14,629 nucleotides of DNA. Origin: an uncultured Methanomassiliicoccaceae archaeon (lineage in GTDB: Archaea; Thermoplasmatota; Thermoplasmata; Methanomassiliicoccales; Methanomethylophilaceae). The notes beneath the pieces were generated by a model that saw nothing but the letters and a program-made list of their open reading frames with translations, had not been told where the DNA came from and made no database searches. Shown here one piece after another: positions 1 to 6,496 of the stretch; the first letter of the stretch is position 1, and every line of letters begins with the position of its first letter. The translations under genes and the position numbers were made by a program. The stretch is from contig CALYUZ010000003.1 in assembly GCA_945492685.1 (NCBI GenBank), positions 1 through 14,629 of the forward strand. The letters are read 5' to 3'.

Positions 1-475
1 AACCCTCCAGGGACTTGCCGTTGATGATCCCGTGCTTCCCGTACCTCTTGCCGATGACGCTTCCGAAACCGTCGCCGAAGGTCATGGCGACCACACCGAT
101 CGTCGCGGCTGTCCAATGGTCGCCGAAGAAAACCACCATTATCGAGATCGTGACAGCGTAGAGGAACAGTCCTGTCCTGTGACCCTTGTTGACTGTCAGG
201 TCGTTCAGTTCCCTTATCGGCATCGCCCTCTCGCTGACCATCGGAATGAAGAGAAGGACGGCGAAGGGTATGGTGAAGAACGCGAGCATCACCCATCCCT
301 CGGTGAACATCCACCACACGAACACGAAGAACCCGACACCGATGTGGACCACCTTGCGGACGTTGCACTCGATGCCCTTCCTCTCCAATGTCAACGCCAG
401 TACGAGCGATGTGGCGATGATGGCGTACACGAGTGCCAATGCGATTATGTCCTGGGTATCCATGATGTCAGCCAT
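1..475 (-). CDS. SEC59/phytol-kinase-like integral membrane protein (C-terminus cut by window edge)
   Basis: The first 158 residues are present; the gene runs off the left edge. It is a polytopic membrane protein: hydrophobic segments lie at about residues 9-30, 43-57, 61-79, 102-117 and 121-137. The signature GDGFGS (134-139) followed by IGKRYG and GKSLEG (153-158) is the conserved nucleotide-binding region of the COG0170 dolichol kinase/phytol kinase/CDP-diglyceride-synthase-like family. Members use CTP to phosphorylate isoprenoid alcohols or make CDP-lipids. The exact substrate here is unknown; an isoprenoid alcohol such as geranylgeraniol or dolichol is inferred from the family and from the divergent prenyltransferase gene. 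The start at 475 gives MADIMDTQ; a second ATG at 463 is possible, because the TATA box sits rather close to 475. Confidence 0.8.
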   Translation of the reverse strand, partial: MADIMDTQDIIALALVYAIIATSLVLALTLERKGIECNVRKVVHIGVGFFVFVWWMFTEGWVMLAFFTIPFAVLLFIPMVSERAMPIRELNDLTVNKGHRTGLFLYAVTISIMVVFFGDHWTAATIGVVAMTFGDGFGSVIGKRYGKHGIINGKSLEG

Positions 476-492
476 GTGTGATAGGGCTGACC

Positions 493-500
493 TAATATAA
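493..500 (-). promoter_or_regulatory. TATA box for the SEC59-like gene
   Basis: On the minus strand this reads TTATATTA, centred about 22 nt upstream of the ATG at 475 and 34 nt upstream of the ATG at 463. The spacing allows a near-leaderless or very short-leader mRNA. Confidence 0.5.
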
Positions 501-558
501 CATCACGTGACCGATCGATGTTTGAAATTCCCCAGTATCAGGATTCCTAGGACATAAC

Positions 559-565
559 CTATTAT
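559..565 (+). promoter_or_regulatory. Weak TATA-like element for the UbiA gene
   Basis: CTATTAT is centred 26 nt before the GTG at 588, the spacing expected for a leaderless archaeal transcript. There is no Shine-Dalgarno motif before the GTG. Confidence 0.4.
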
Positions 566-587
566 CGATGGAACCCGTCATGGGGTC

Positions 588-1406
588 GTGAACGCCTACC
601 TCCAGCTTTTCAGAACGGGCAATGCGGTGATGGGGATCGTCGGTGTCCTCGTGGCATGCTTCATGGCAGCGGGATTCGACATCGCCGGGGAATACGTGAA
701 CATCCTGATCTCCGCCATCGTAGTATTCATGTTCATATGCGGAGGGAACGCACTCAACGACTATATCGATCACGAGATCGATGTGACGGCACACCCCGAG
801 CGTCCAATCCCGTCCGGAAGGATGAGCAGGAGGAATGCACTGTACGCAGGACTGATCATGCTCATCGGATCCGTGCTGGTGTCATTCCTCACGAGGGACA
901 TCGAATGCATCGCCATAGTCGTGATCGCATGCATCCTCATGGTAGCCTACGAAACATGCCTGAAACAAAGAGGATTCGTAGGGAACCTCACGATCGCAAT
1001 TCTCACGGGGATGATGTTCCTCCTGGGAGGCGCCGTTGTGGCAAGTCCCATGGACAACCTCATAGTCGCACTGATGGCCACACTCGTCTCCATCGGAAGG
1101 GAGATCTCCAAGGACATCGAGGACATGGACTCCGATGAGGGGAGGAACACCCTGCCCATGAGGATCGGAACCAGGAATGCTGCGATACTCGCCTGCGTGT
1201 TCTTCATCGCCGGACCGTTGCTGAGCATCCAGCCCATGGTCGCAGGGACCTACGGGATTCTGTACTACACCGTGGTGATCGCGGATGTGCTGTTCCTGCT
1301 GTGTGCGGTCTCCGTGTTCAAGGACCCGCATAAGGCCCAGAAAACAGCCAAGAAGGCCATGGTCGTGGCCCTGGTGTCATTCATACTCGGAGTGATCAGA
1401 TTCTGA
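588..1406 (+). CDS. UbiA-family prenyltransferase, probable digeranylgeranylglyceryl phosphate synthase
   Basis: The 272-residue protein has multiple membrane segments and both Asp-rich motifs of UbiA enzymes. The first is NDYIDHEID (N57, D58, D61, D65) followed by HPERPIPSG; the second is REISKDIEDMDSDEG (D176, D179). These bind Mg2+ and the prenyl diphosphate. Archaeal members of this size with these motifs transfer a second geranylgeranyl chain to geranylgeranylglyceryl phosphate, making the archaeol precursor in the membrane. The assignment to that reaction rather than another prenyl acceptor is from family resemblance. The start is GTG 588: the upstream ATGs at 568 and 580 share a frame that stops at 586-588, and a TATA-like element lies 26 nt upstream. 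The gene converges with the next one, leaving only 8 bp between stop codons. Confidence 0.85.
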   Translation: MNAYLQLFRTGNAVMGIVGVLVACFMAAGFDIAGEYVNILISAIVVFMFICGGNALNDYIDHEIDVTAHPERPIPSGRMSRRNALYAGLIMLIGSVLVSFLTRDIECIAIVVIACILMVAYETCLKQRGFVGNLTIAILTGMMFLLGGAVVASPMDNLIVALMATLVSIGREISKDIEDMDSDEGRNTLPMRIGTRNAAILACVFFIAGPLLSIQPMVAGTYGILYYTVVIADVLFLLCAVSVFKDPHKAQKTAKKAMVVALVSFILGVIRF

Positions 1407-1414
1407 AACGGTGA

Positions 1415-2032
1415 TCAGCGGACACGGTTGGTGATCTGTCCTACACCCTCTATTCTGGCGGTGACGACATCGCCCGGCCTTATCTCCGAAACACCCTCGG
1501 GCGTACCCGTGATGAGGACATCACCCATCTCCAACGTCATGTACCTTGAGACATAGGAGATCAGCCACGGGACGCTGAAGATCATGTCGCGGGTGTTGCC
1601 GCTCTGTCTGACATCACCGTTCACTGTGAGCTCCAGATCGAGGTTCTGGACATCGATATCGCCTATCGGAACAGGTACGGACATGGGACCGAAGGTGTCG
1701 ATCCCCTTGCTGAGGTCCCAGGAATTGCCCTCGGCACGTGCCTTGGACTGCATGTCCCTTGCGGAGACATCGTTGAAGACCGCCACATGGGACACATAGG
1801 AAAGCGCATCATCCTCGGAGACGTTCCTGCAGTCCCTTCCGAACACCAGCGCCAGCTCCACCTCGTGCTGCACGTTGGTGACCCCCTCCGGTATGACGAT
1901 GTCATCACCGTCTCCGATGAGACAGCTGGAAGGTTTCAGGAAAACGGTCGGGACCTCAGGCAGCTTGGACTTCAGTTCCGACACATGTGAGCAGTAGTTC
2001 CATCCGATGCAGACGATCTTTCCGGGACGCAT
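1415..2032 (-). CDS. Fumarylacetoacetate hydrolase family protein (FAHD1-like acylpyruvase/oxaloacetate decarboxylase)
   Basis: The 205-residue protein is the compact single-domain form of the FAH family, close to FAHD1 and the HpaG/YcgM type. Visible signatures are GWNYCSH near the N-terminus and the metal-binding carboxylates in HEVELALV (E57, E59) and FNDVSARD (D88). Further on come the KGIDTFGP segment (109-116) and the C-terminal TGTPEGVSEIRPGD. These enzymes use Mg2+ or Mn2+ to cleave or decarboxylate acylpyruvates, oxaloacetate or related 2-oxo acids in the cytoplasm. The substrate cannot be read from the sequence, and no catabolic pathway genes surround it, so a housekeeping or metabolite-repair role is more likely than aromatic degradation. 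A TATA box about 30 nt upstream supports this start. Confidence 0.85.
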   Translation of the reverse strand: MRPGKIVCIGWNYCSHVSELKSKLPEVPTVFLKPSSCLIGDGDDIVIPEGVTNVQHEVELALVFGRDCRNVSEDDALSYVSHVAVFNDVSARDMQSKARAEGNSWDLSKGIDTFGPMSVPVPIGDIDVQNLDLELTVNGDVRQSGNTRDMIFSVPWLISYVSRYMTLEMGDVLITGTPEGVSEIRPGDVVTARIEGVGQITNRVR

Positions 2033-2056
2033 GGGTGCGCCATACCGATGTCGACC

Positions 2057-2066
2057 TTATATTATA
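2057..2066 (-). promoter_or_regulatory. TATA box for the FAH-family gene
   Basis: The minus strand reads TATAATATAA, centred about 30 nt upstream of the ATG at 2032. This predicts a leaderless or nearly leaderless mRNA. Confidence 0.6.
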
Positions 2067-2113
2067 CGGACGGAGACGGGTGATAGGGAAAGATCACAGA
2101 TTGTGAATGGTGA

Positions 2114-2800
2114 TCAGATGAATCCGCCCTTCGCCTTGAACTCGGGCTTCTTCTCCTCCACCTGGGGCTGCCTGAGCTTGACGTTGGTCTTCCCGTAGAA
2201 TCCCTGGGAGATGACGTAGACCTCGGACGATGTGTCCCTGGATGCATCGGGGGAATGGACCTTCACGGACTGGAATCTGGCCTCGAGCTCGTCGATGAGG
2301 CTCTGGAACATGTCCCCCATGAAGACCTTCATGACCATCTTGCCCTCCTTCTTGAGGATACGGTCGCAGACGTCCACTGCGTACATGCAGAGGTTGATCG
2401 ACCTGGCGTGGTCCATGGAGTAGTGTCCGGTGATGTTGGGCGCCATGTCCGAGAGGACGACGTCCGCCTTCCCTCCGAACCTGCGGAGGAGCTCCAGCAT
2501 GGTGCTGTCCTCGGTGATGTCTCCGACGAAGGTCTCCACCCCGTCAAGGGGCTTGATGTACCTGAGGTCGACACCGATGACCTTTCCACCGGGCCATGTG
2601 CGCTCCTGCGCAACCTGCAGCCAACCTCCGGGACATGCTCCAAGATCGACGACCGCATCGCCCTCCTTGAAGATCCCGAACCTGTTGTCGATCTGGATGA
2701 GTTTGAAGGATGCCCTGGAGCGATAGTTCAGCTTCTTGGCGAGCTTGTAGTAGTGCTCGTTCCTCCTCTCCGCCACCCAGCGGTCGTGCAGGTCTGCCAT
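2114..2800 (-). CDS. rlmE: 23S rRNA (uridine-2'-O-)-methyltransferase, RlmE/FtsJ family
   Basis: The 228-residue Rossmann-fold protein uses S-adenosylmethionine to 2'-O-methylate a uridine in the peptidyl-transferase centre of 23S rRNA. The SAM motif DLGACPGGW is at 52-60. The K-D-K-E catalytic tetrad of the family is complete: K33 (SFKL), D118 (SDMAPN), K158 (VMKVF) and E193 (SSEVYV). Compared with bacterial RlmE it carries a short charged tail (about residues 206-228). The frame stays open further upstream to 3073, but homology begins at MADLHDRW. A strong TATA box lies 26 nt before this ATG, so the longer reading is rejected. An archaeal tRNA or other rRNA target is possible, since FtsJ paralogues differ. 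Confidence 0.9.
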   Translation of the reverse strand: MADLHDRWVAERRNEHYYKLAKKLNYRSRASFKLIQIDNRFGIFKEGDAVVDLGACPGGWLQVAQERTWPGGKVIGVDLRYIKPLDGVETFVGDITEDSTMLELLRRFGGKADVVLSDMAPNITGHYSMDHARSINLCMYAVDVCDRILKKEGKMVMKVFMGDMFQSLIDELEARFQSVKVHSPDASRDTSSEVYVISQGFYGKTNVKLRQPQVEEKKPEFKAKGGFI

Positions 2801-2822
2801 GGATGTTTCGTATCGGTCCCGC

Positions 2823-2830
2823 TTATATAT
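2823..2830 (-). promoter_or_regulatory. TATA box for rlmE
   Basis: The minus strand reads ATATATAA, centred 26-27 nt upstream of the rlmE ATG, predicting a leaderless mRNA. It fixes the start at 2800 instead of an upstream codon. Confidence 0.65.
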
Positions 2831-2867
2831 TGATGTCGAGGAGAGAAAAGGTACCGAGAGGTTGCAC

Positions 2868-2873
2868 ATATAT
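2868..2873 (+). promoter_or_regulatory. TATA-like element for the MATE transporter gene
   Basis: ATATAT is centred about 25 nt upstream of the ATG at 2895. A second A+T-rich element, GATATTA at 2879-2885, is about 28 nt before the alternative ATG at 2910, so the promoter alone does not settle the start. Confidence 0.45.
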
Positions 2874-2894
2874 CGACAGATATTAACACGACCT

Positions 2895-4286
2895 ATGTCT
2901 GGGGGGTCCATGGCTGAAGAGACAGAGGGCACCCGGCTTCTACGTGGTGACCAGAGGAAGGGCATCATAGCGATGGCGATACCCATCGGGGTCGCACTAC
3001 TGTTCCAACAGCTGAACAACATCATCGACAGCTTGTGGATGTCCGACCTCGGAGGGGATGCCCTCGCGGCCATCGGTATCGTCTATCCGATCTTCAAAGC
3101 GCTCACCGGAATAGGCATCGGATTGGGGATCGGAGTTTCGGCATCCATCGCCCGCAGTATCGGGAAGGGTGACCACGACACCGCCAACAGGTCCGCCGCA
3201 AGCGGAGTTGTGCTGGCGTTCGTGTTCAGTCTATTCATGGTCCCGATACTCCTGATAACAGCTGAACCATGCATGTCCCTGCTGGGTGCAGGGGATGCTA
3301 TGGAGGAGTGCCTGGACTACGCCACGCCCCTGTACGTCTCGAGTTTCTTCATAGTCCTCAGCGGTGTGATGTCCGGTATGCTCCGCGGAGAGGGGGCAGC
3401 CAAACGTTCCATGGAGATACAGGTCCTCGGGGTCATAGTGAACATGATCCTGGACCCGATATTCATCTTCGGTCTGGGAATGGGCGTGCAGGGTGCCGCA
3501 TGGGCCACCGTCATAGCGTTCGTGTCCTCATCGGTCCTGGCAGGATACTGGTACGCCAAGGGCAAGAACATGTACGTGGACATGTCCCGCTCCGATTTCA
3601 GACCCAACAAGACAGTATTCAAGGACGTACTGTCCGTCGGAGGACCGCAATCCCTGGAGCTCGCAGTGACCTATCTGTTCAACCTGTTCGTGTACGCGAT
3701 GGTCATAAGCTGCTGCGGAACCGACATGCTGGGCCTGTTCGGATCCTCGTGGAGACTGGTGAGCATGCTCCTGATAGTCACCCAGGCCATGTCATCCGCC
3801 ATGGTGGCGGTGTGCTCCGCCAAGATCGGGATGGGAAGGTACGACCAGGTCAAGGACGCCTTCAGGTACACCGTGACGGTGACATTCGCGGTGACCGTGG
3901 CGATGGCCATCGTCCAGGTACTGGCCGCGGACCTGATCTCGACCGCCTACACGCATTCGGACGACCTCACCTACCTCCACGATGACATGAAGGTCATGCT
4001 GTACTACTTCTCGCTCTTCCTGCCCGTGATGTCCTTCGTCTACACGGGGTCCGCGCTGCTCCAGGCGCTGAAGAAGTCATCGGGAGCTATGGTGAACTCC
4101 CTCTGCAGGAACCTCCTGTACTGTGGGTCGAGCTGGGTGGCAGCAACGTTCATCGGGACTATGTCGTCCATCCTCTGGGCCGTGGTCCTGACCCAATTCG
4201 TCGGCGGTATCGCGATGCTGCTGCAGGCAGTCATCGGACTGAGGCGCACGATGTCGGATGTGGCCACCGCAGAAAGGATAGAATAA
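2895..4286 (+). CDS. MATE family efflux transporter
   Basis: The protein of about 463 residues has the length and repeated two-half architecture (2 x 6 membrane helices) of MATE transporters, which export organic cations or drugs in exchange for Na+ or H+. The N-terminal half carries the family pattern QQLNNIIDSLWMSDLGGDAL followed by AAIG. The second half restarts at about LSVGGPQSLELAVTYLFN. The substrate cannot be inferred. The start at 2895 (MSGGSMAEE) is chosen from TATA spacing; ATG 2910 (MAEETEG) is equally plausible. The reading to 2799 would overlap the rlmE start and contains charged, non-homologous sequence. A dihydrouridine synthase gene follows 22 bp downstream on the same strand, possibly co-transcribed. 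Confidence 0.88.
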   Translation: MSGGSMAEETEGTRLLRGDQRKGIIAMAIPIGVALLFQQLNNIIDSLWMSDLGGDALAAIGIVYPIFKALTGIGIGLGIGVSASIARSIGKGDHDTANRSAASGVVLAFVFSLFMVPILLITAEPCMSLLGAGDAMEECLDYATPLYVSSFFIVLSGVMSGMLRGEGAAKRSMEIQVLGVIVNMILDPIFIFGLGMGVQGAAWATVIAFVSSSVLAGYWYAKGKNMYVDMSRSDFRPNKTVFKDVLSVGGPQSLELAVTYLFNLFVYAMVISCCGTDMLGLFGSSWRLVSMLLIVTQAMSSAMVAVCSAKIGMGRYDQVKDAFRYTVTVTFAVTVAMAIVQVLAADLISTAYTHSDDLTYLHDDMKVMLYYFSLFLPVMSFVYTGSALLQALKKSSGAMVNSLCRNLLYCGSSWVAATFIGTMSSILWAVVLTQFVGGIAMLLQAVIGLRRTMSDVATAERIE

Positions 4287-4308
4287 TCGGCCATTGTTGC
4301 TCCGGAGT

Positions 4309-5334
4309 ATGTGGAGGATCGGAGACCTGTCGATTCCCGGGCCCGTGGTTCTGGGCCCCATGTCGGGATACACCTTCGACAGCTACCGCAGGTTCATGGA
4401 ACCGTTCGGAGCGGATGTGCTGGTCACCGAGATGACCTCCTGCATGGGCATAGTGTACGGACAGGAGAGGACCGAAGGTTACCTGGACTTCGAACCGACA
4501 GGAATCACAGGTGTACAGCTCTTCGGATGCAAGCCGGATGCCATGGCGAAGGCCGCCGTGATGGCCCTCGAATCCAATCCGGGGATACGTTTCTTCGACA
4601 TCAACATGGGATGTCCCGTTCCGAAGGTCGTCCGCAACGGCTCTGGATCCGCACTTATGAGGGATCCGAAAAAGTGCGGGGAGATCGTGAAAGCCATGAA
4701 GGCCGCCGTCGATGTCCCGATCACCGTCAAGATGCGCCTGGGGCAGAGCTCCGAGGATCTGAACTTCCTCGATGTGATGGACGAGACGATATCAGCAGGA
4801 GCGGATGCGGTCACCATCCACGCCAGGACCAGGAGGGAGAGGTACACCGGAAGGCCCCATTGGGACATGCTCGAAGGTATCCGCAGGGAGATGTCCGTGC
4901 CCCTGGTGGTCTCAGGGAACATCTACACCGCCGAGGACGCATCCCATGCCATGGACATCACCGGTGCCGAGGGAGTCATGGTCGCCAGAGGAGGTGTCGG
5001 GAATCCCTTCCTGCTCACCCAGATCCAACACATGTCCCGCGGTGGACCGATACCACCGAATCCGACCCTGAGGGAGCAGACCGCATGGTGCAGGGAACTC
5101 ACTGACATGGTGATCGAGGACAAGGGCTTCGACCAGGGGATCGCCAAGATGCGCAGCATCGCGCCCAAATTTATCTCCGGGGTCCAGGACTGCAGGGAGT
5201 ACCGCAGGAGGATCGCCAGGGAAATGAAGGACAGGGAGAGCCTCTTCAGGATCCTGGACGACGTGGATGCCGACATGGGCGACGTGAGGATCATGTCATA
5301 CGGTGTCACCGATGATGCCGATACCGACCTCTGA
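4309..5334 (+). CDS. tRNA-dihydrouridine synthase (Dus family)
   Basis: This 341-residue FMN-dependent TIM-barrel enzyme reduces uridines in tRNA to dihydrouridine with NAD(P)H. It opens with WRIGDLSIPGPVVLGPMSG, the usual Dus N-terminus. The catalytic cysteine is C102 in INMGCPVPKV, followed by the NGSGSALM segment. The FMN-binding strands TVKMRLG, VTIHARTR and VARGGVGNPF are all present. A C-terminal helical region (about 270-341) matches the tRNA-recognition domain of the family. An in-frame TTG at 4294 adds five residues without homology, so ATG 4309 is preferred. A weak A+T-rich element near 4278-4286 could give the gene its own leaderless transcript, but read-through from the MATE gene is also likely. 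Confidence 0.9.
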   Translation: MWRIGDLSIPGPVVLGPMSGYTFDSYRRFMEPFGADVLVTEMTSCMGIVYGQERTEGYLDFEPTGITGVQLFGCKPDAMAKAAVMALESNPGIRFFDINMGCPVPKVVRNGSGSALMRDPKKCGEIVKAMKAAVDVPITVKMRLGQSSEDLNFLDVMDETISAGADAVTIHARTRRERYTGRPHWDMLEGIRREMSVPLVVSGNIYTAEDASHAMDITGAEGVMVARGGVGNPFLLTQIQHMSRGGPIPPNPTLREQTAWCRELTDMVIEDKGFDQGIAKMRSIAPKFISGVQDCREYRRRIAREMKDRESLFRILDDVDADMGDVRIMSYGVTDDADTDL

Positions 5335-5354
5335 CTGTCTTCTCTGGCGCGAAC

Positions 5355-5362
5355 CATAATAT
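5355..5362 (+). promoter_or_regulatory. TATA box for purM
   Basis: CATAATAT is centred about 37 nt before the ATG at 5395 and about 25 nt before an in-frame GTG at 5383. It gives purM its own promoter, separate from the dus gene. Confidence 0.5.
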
Positions 5363-5380
5363 CCCCCAACCCGTTCGGGA

Positions 5381-5386
5381 AGGTGA
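5381..5386 (+). promoter_or_regulatory. Shine-Dalgarno sequence of purM
   Basis: AGGTGA complements the 3' end of 16S rRNA and lies 8 nt before ATG 5395, supporting that start. It overlaps the alternative GTG at 5383. Confidence 0.55.
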
Positions 5387-5394
5387 GGATCGAA

Positions 5395-6411
5395 ATGAGC
5401 GGATGGACCTACGCGAAATCGGGAGTCAACATCGACCAGAAATCCAGTGCTATCAAGGCCCTGGTAGACGAACTCGGCTACAAGAGGGACGGGATCGGAC
5501 AGGCCGTCCGCATGTCCGGACTTTTCGCGAGCCTGATCGACTTCGGGGACATGTACATCACCATGGCCACCGACGGGGTCGGATCCAAGCTCATGATCGC
5601 CGAGGCCCTGAACAAATGGGACACCGTCGGTATAGACTGCATCGCGATGAACGTGAACGACACCATCTGCGTCAACGCCGAGCCCACGTCCTTCGTGGAC
5701 TACATCGCCATCGACAAGCCCAACGAGGAGATCACGAAGGAGATCGGAATCGGACTCCAGAAGGGTGCCGAACTCTCCAACATGGAGATCGTGGGTGGCG
5801 AGATCGCGGTCCTTCCCGAGATCATCAACGGCGTGGACCTTTCCGGTACATGCCTCGGATACGTGAAGAAGGACAACATCATCACCGGTGACAAATGCGA
5901 GGAGGGCGACCTCATCATCTCCCTCAGGTCCTCGGGCATCCACTCCAACGGACTCACCCTCGCCAGGAAGGTCGTCGAGGCGAACAACATCGCATGGACC
6001 GACAAGGTCTCCGGACTCTCTAAGAGCATCGGAGAGGAGCTCCTCACACCCACCGAGATCTATGTGAGGCAGGTCCTCGAGATCACCGCCAACCACACCG
6101 TCCACGGACTCGTCGACATCACCGGAGGCGGACTCAGGAACATCCTCCGCATGAGGCAGGGTCTGAAGTACGTCATCAGCGACCCCGTGAAGCCCGCACC
6201 CATCTTCCAGAAGATCCAGGAGTTGGGAGAGGTCGAGGACAAGGAGATCTACCAGACCCTCAACATGAGCATGGGATTCACCATCATCGCCCCCGCAGAC
6301 GATGCCGAGGAGATCGCATCCAAGTATCCCAACGCGGACATCGTCGGCCGTGTGGAGAAGGGTGCCGGAGTCCTCCTCGAACCCGGTAACATCCTGTACG
6401 ATCACTACTGA
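5395..6411 (+). CDS. purM: Phosphoribosylformylglycinamidine cyclo-ligase (AIR synthetase)
   Basis: The 338-residue cytoplasmic enzyme closes the imidazole ring of AIR from FGAM with ATP, the fifth step of de novo purine synthesis. It has the PurM-type order: N-terminal WTYAKSGVNI, the ATP-binding ATDGVGSK at 58-65, then GIDCIAMNVNDTIC. Next come the SSGIHSNGLTLAR segment, VDITGGGLRNILR and the C-terminal MSMGFTIIAP. The length matches the family (about 340). ATG 5395 has a good Shine-Dalgarno sequence and gives the usual N-terminus; GTG 5383 would add MRIE. No other purine genes adjoin it, so the pathway appears scattered here. The gene ends in a strong hairpin just after the stop. Confidence 0.93.
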   Translation: MSGWTYAKSGVNIDQKSSAIKALVDELGYKRDGIGQAVRMSGLFASLIDFGDMYITMATDGVGSKLMIAEALNKWDTVGIDCIAMNVNDTICVNAEPTSFVDYIAIDKPNEEITKEIGIGLQKGAELSNMEIVGGEIAVLPEIINGVDLSGTCLGYVKKDNIITGDKCEEGDLIISLRSSGIHSNGLTLARKVVEANNIAWTDKVSGLSKSIGEELLTPTEIYVRQVLEITANHTVHGLVDITGGGLRNILRMRQGLKYVISDPVKPAPIFQKIQELGEVEDKEIYQTLNMSMGFTIIAPADDAEEIASKYPNADIVGRVEKGAGVLLEPGNILYDHY

Positions 6412-6418
6412 TCAAAAT

Positions 6419-6451
6419 GACGGGGGAGACCCCGTCCATCCATTTCCTTTT
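6419..6451 (+). terminator. Hairpin terminator of purM
   Basis: A perfect 7-bp stem GACGGGG/CCCCGTC with a GAGA loop (6419-6436) starts 8 nt after the purM stop. It is followed by the pyrimidine-rich stretch CATTTCCTTTT. Confidence 0.6.
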
Positions 6452-6464
6452 GTGAAGAGAAAAC

Positions 6465-6480
6465 CCGCCCCGAAGGGCGG
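6465..6480 (-). terminator. Hairpin terminator of the 576-residue repeat protein gene
   Basis: On the minus strand a perfect 6-bp CCGCCC/GGGCGG stem closes a TTCG tetraloop and is followed by GTTTTCTCTT. It lies 17 nt past the stop of the minus-strand gene and faces the purM terminator. Confidence 0.65.
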
Positions 6481-6496
6481 AAAGTTGTTTCGATGT

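Noticed and set aside
32..500. Plus-strand frames of 149 and 104 codons at the left edge
   Set aside because: They oppose the SEC59-like gene, whose minus-strand translation has clear membrane segments and the GDGFGS...GKSLEG motif.
2801..3073. N-terminal extension of rlmE by 91 residues
   Set aside because: It runs into the divergent MATE gene and lacks FtsJ homology. The rlmE TATA box lies inside it, 26 nt before the accepted ATG.
5296..6405. A 369-codon minus-strand frame across purM
   Set aside because: It is antisense to purM, rich in Asp, Val, Gly and His, without any motif.
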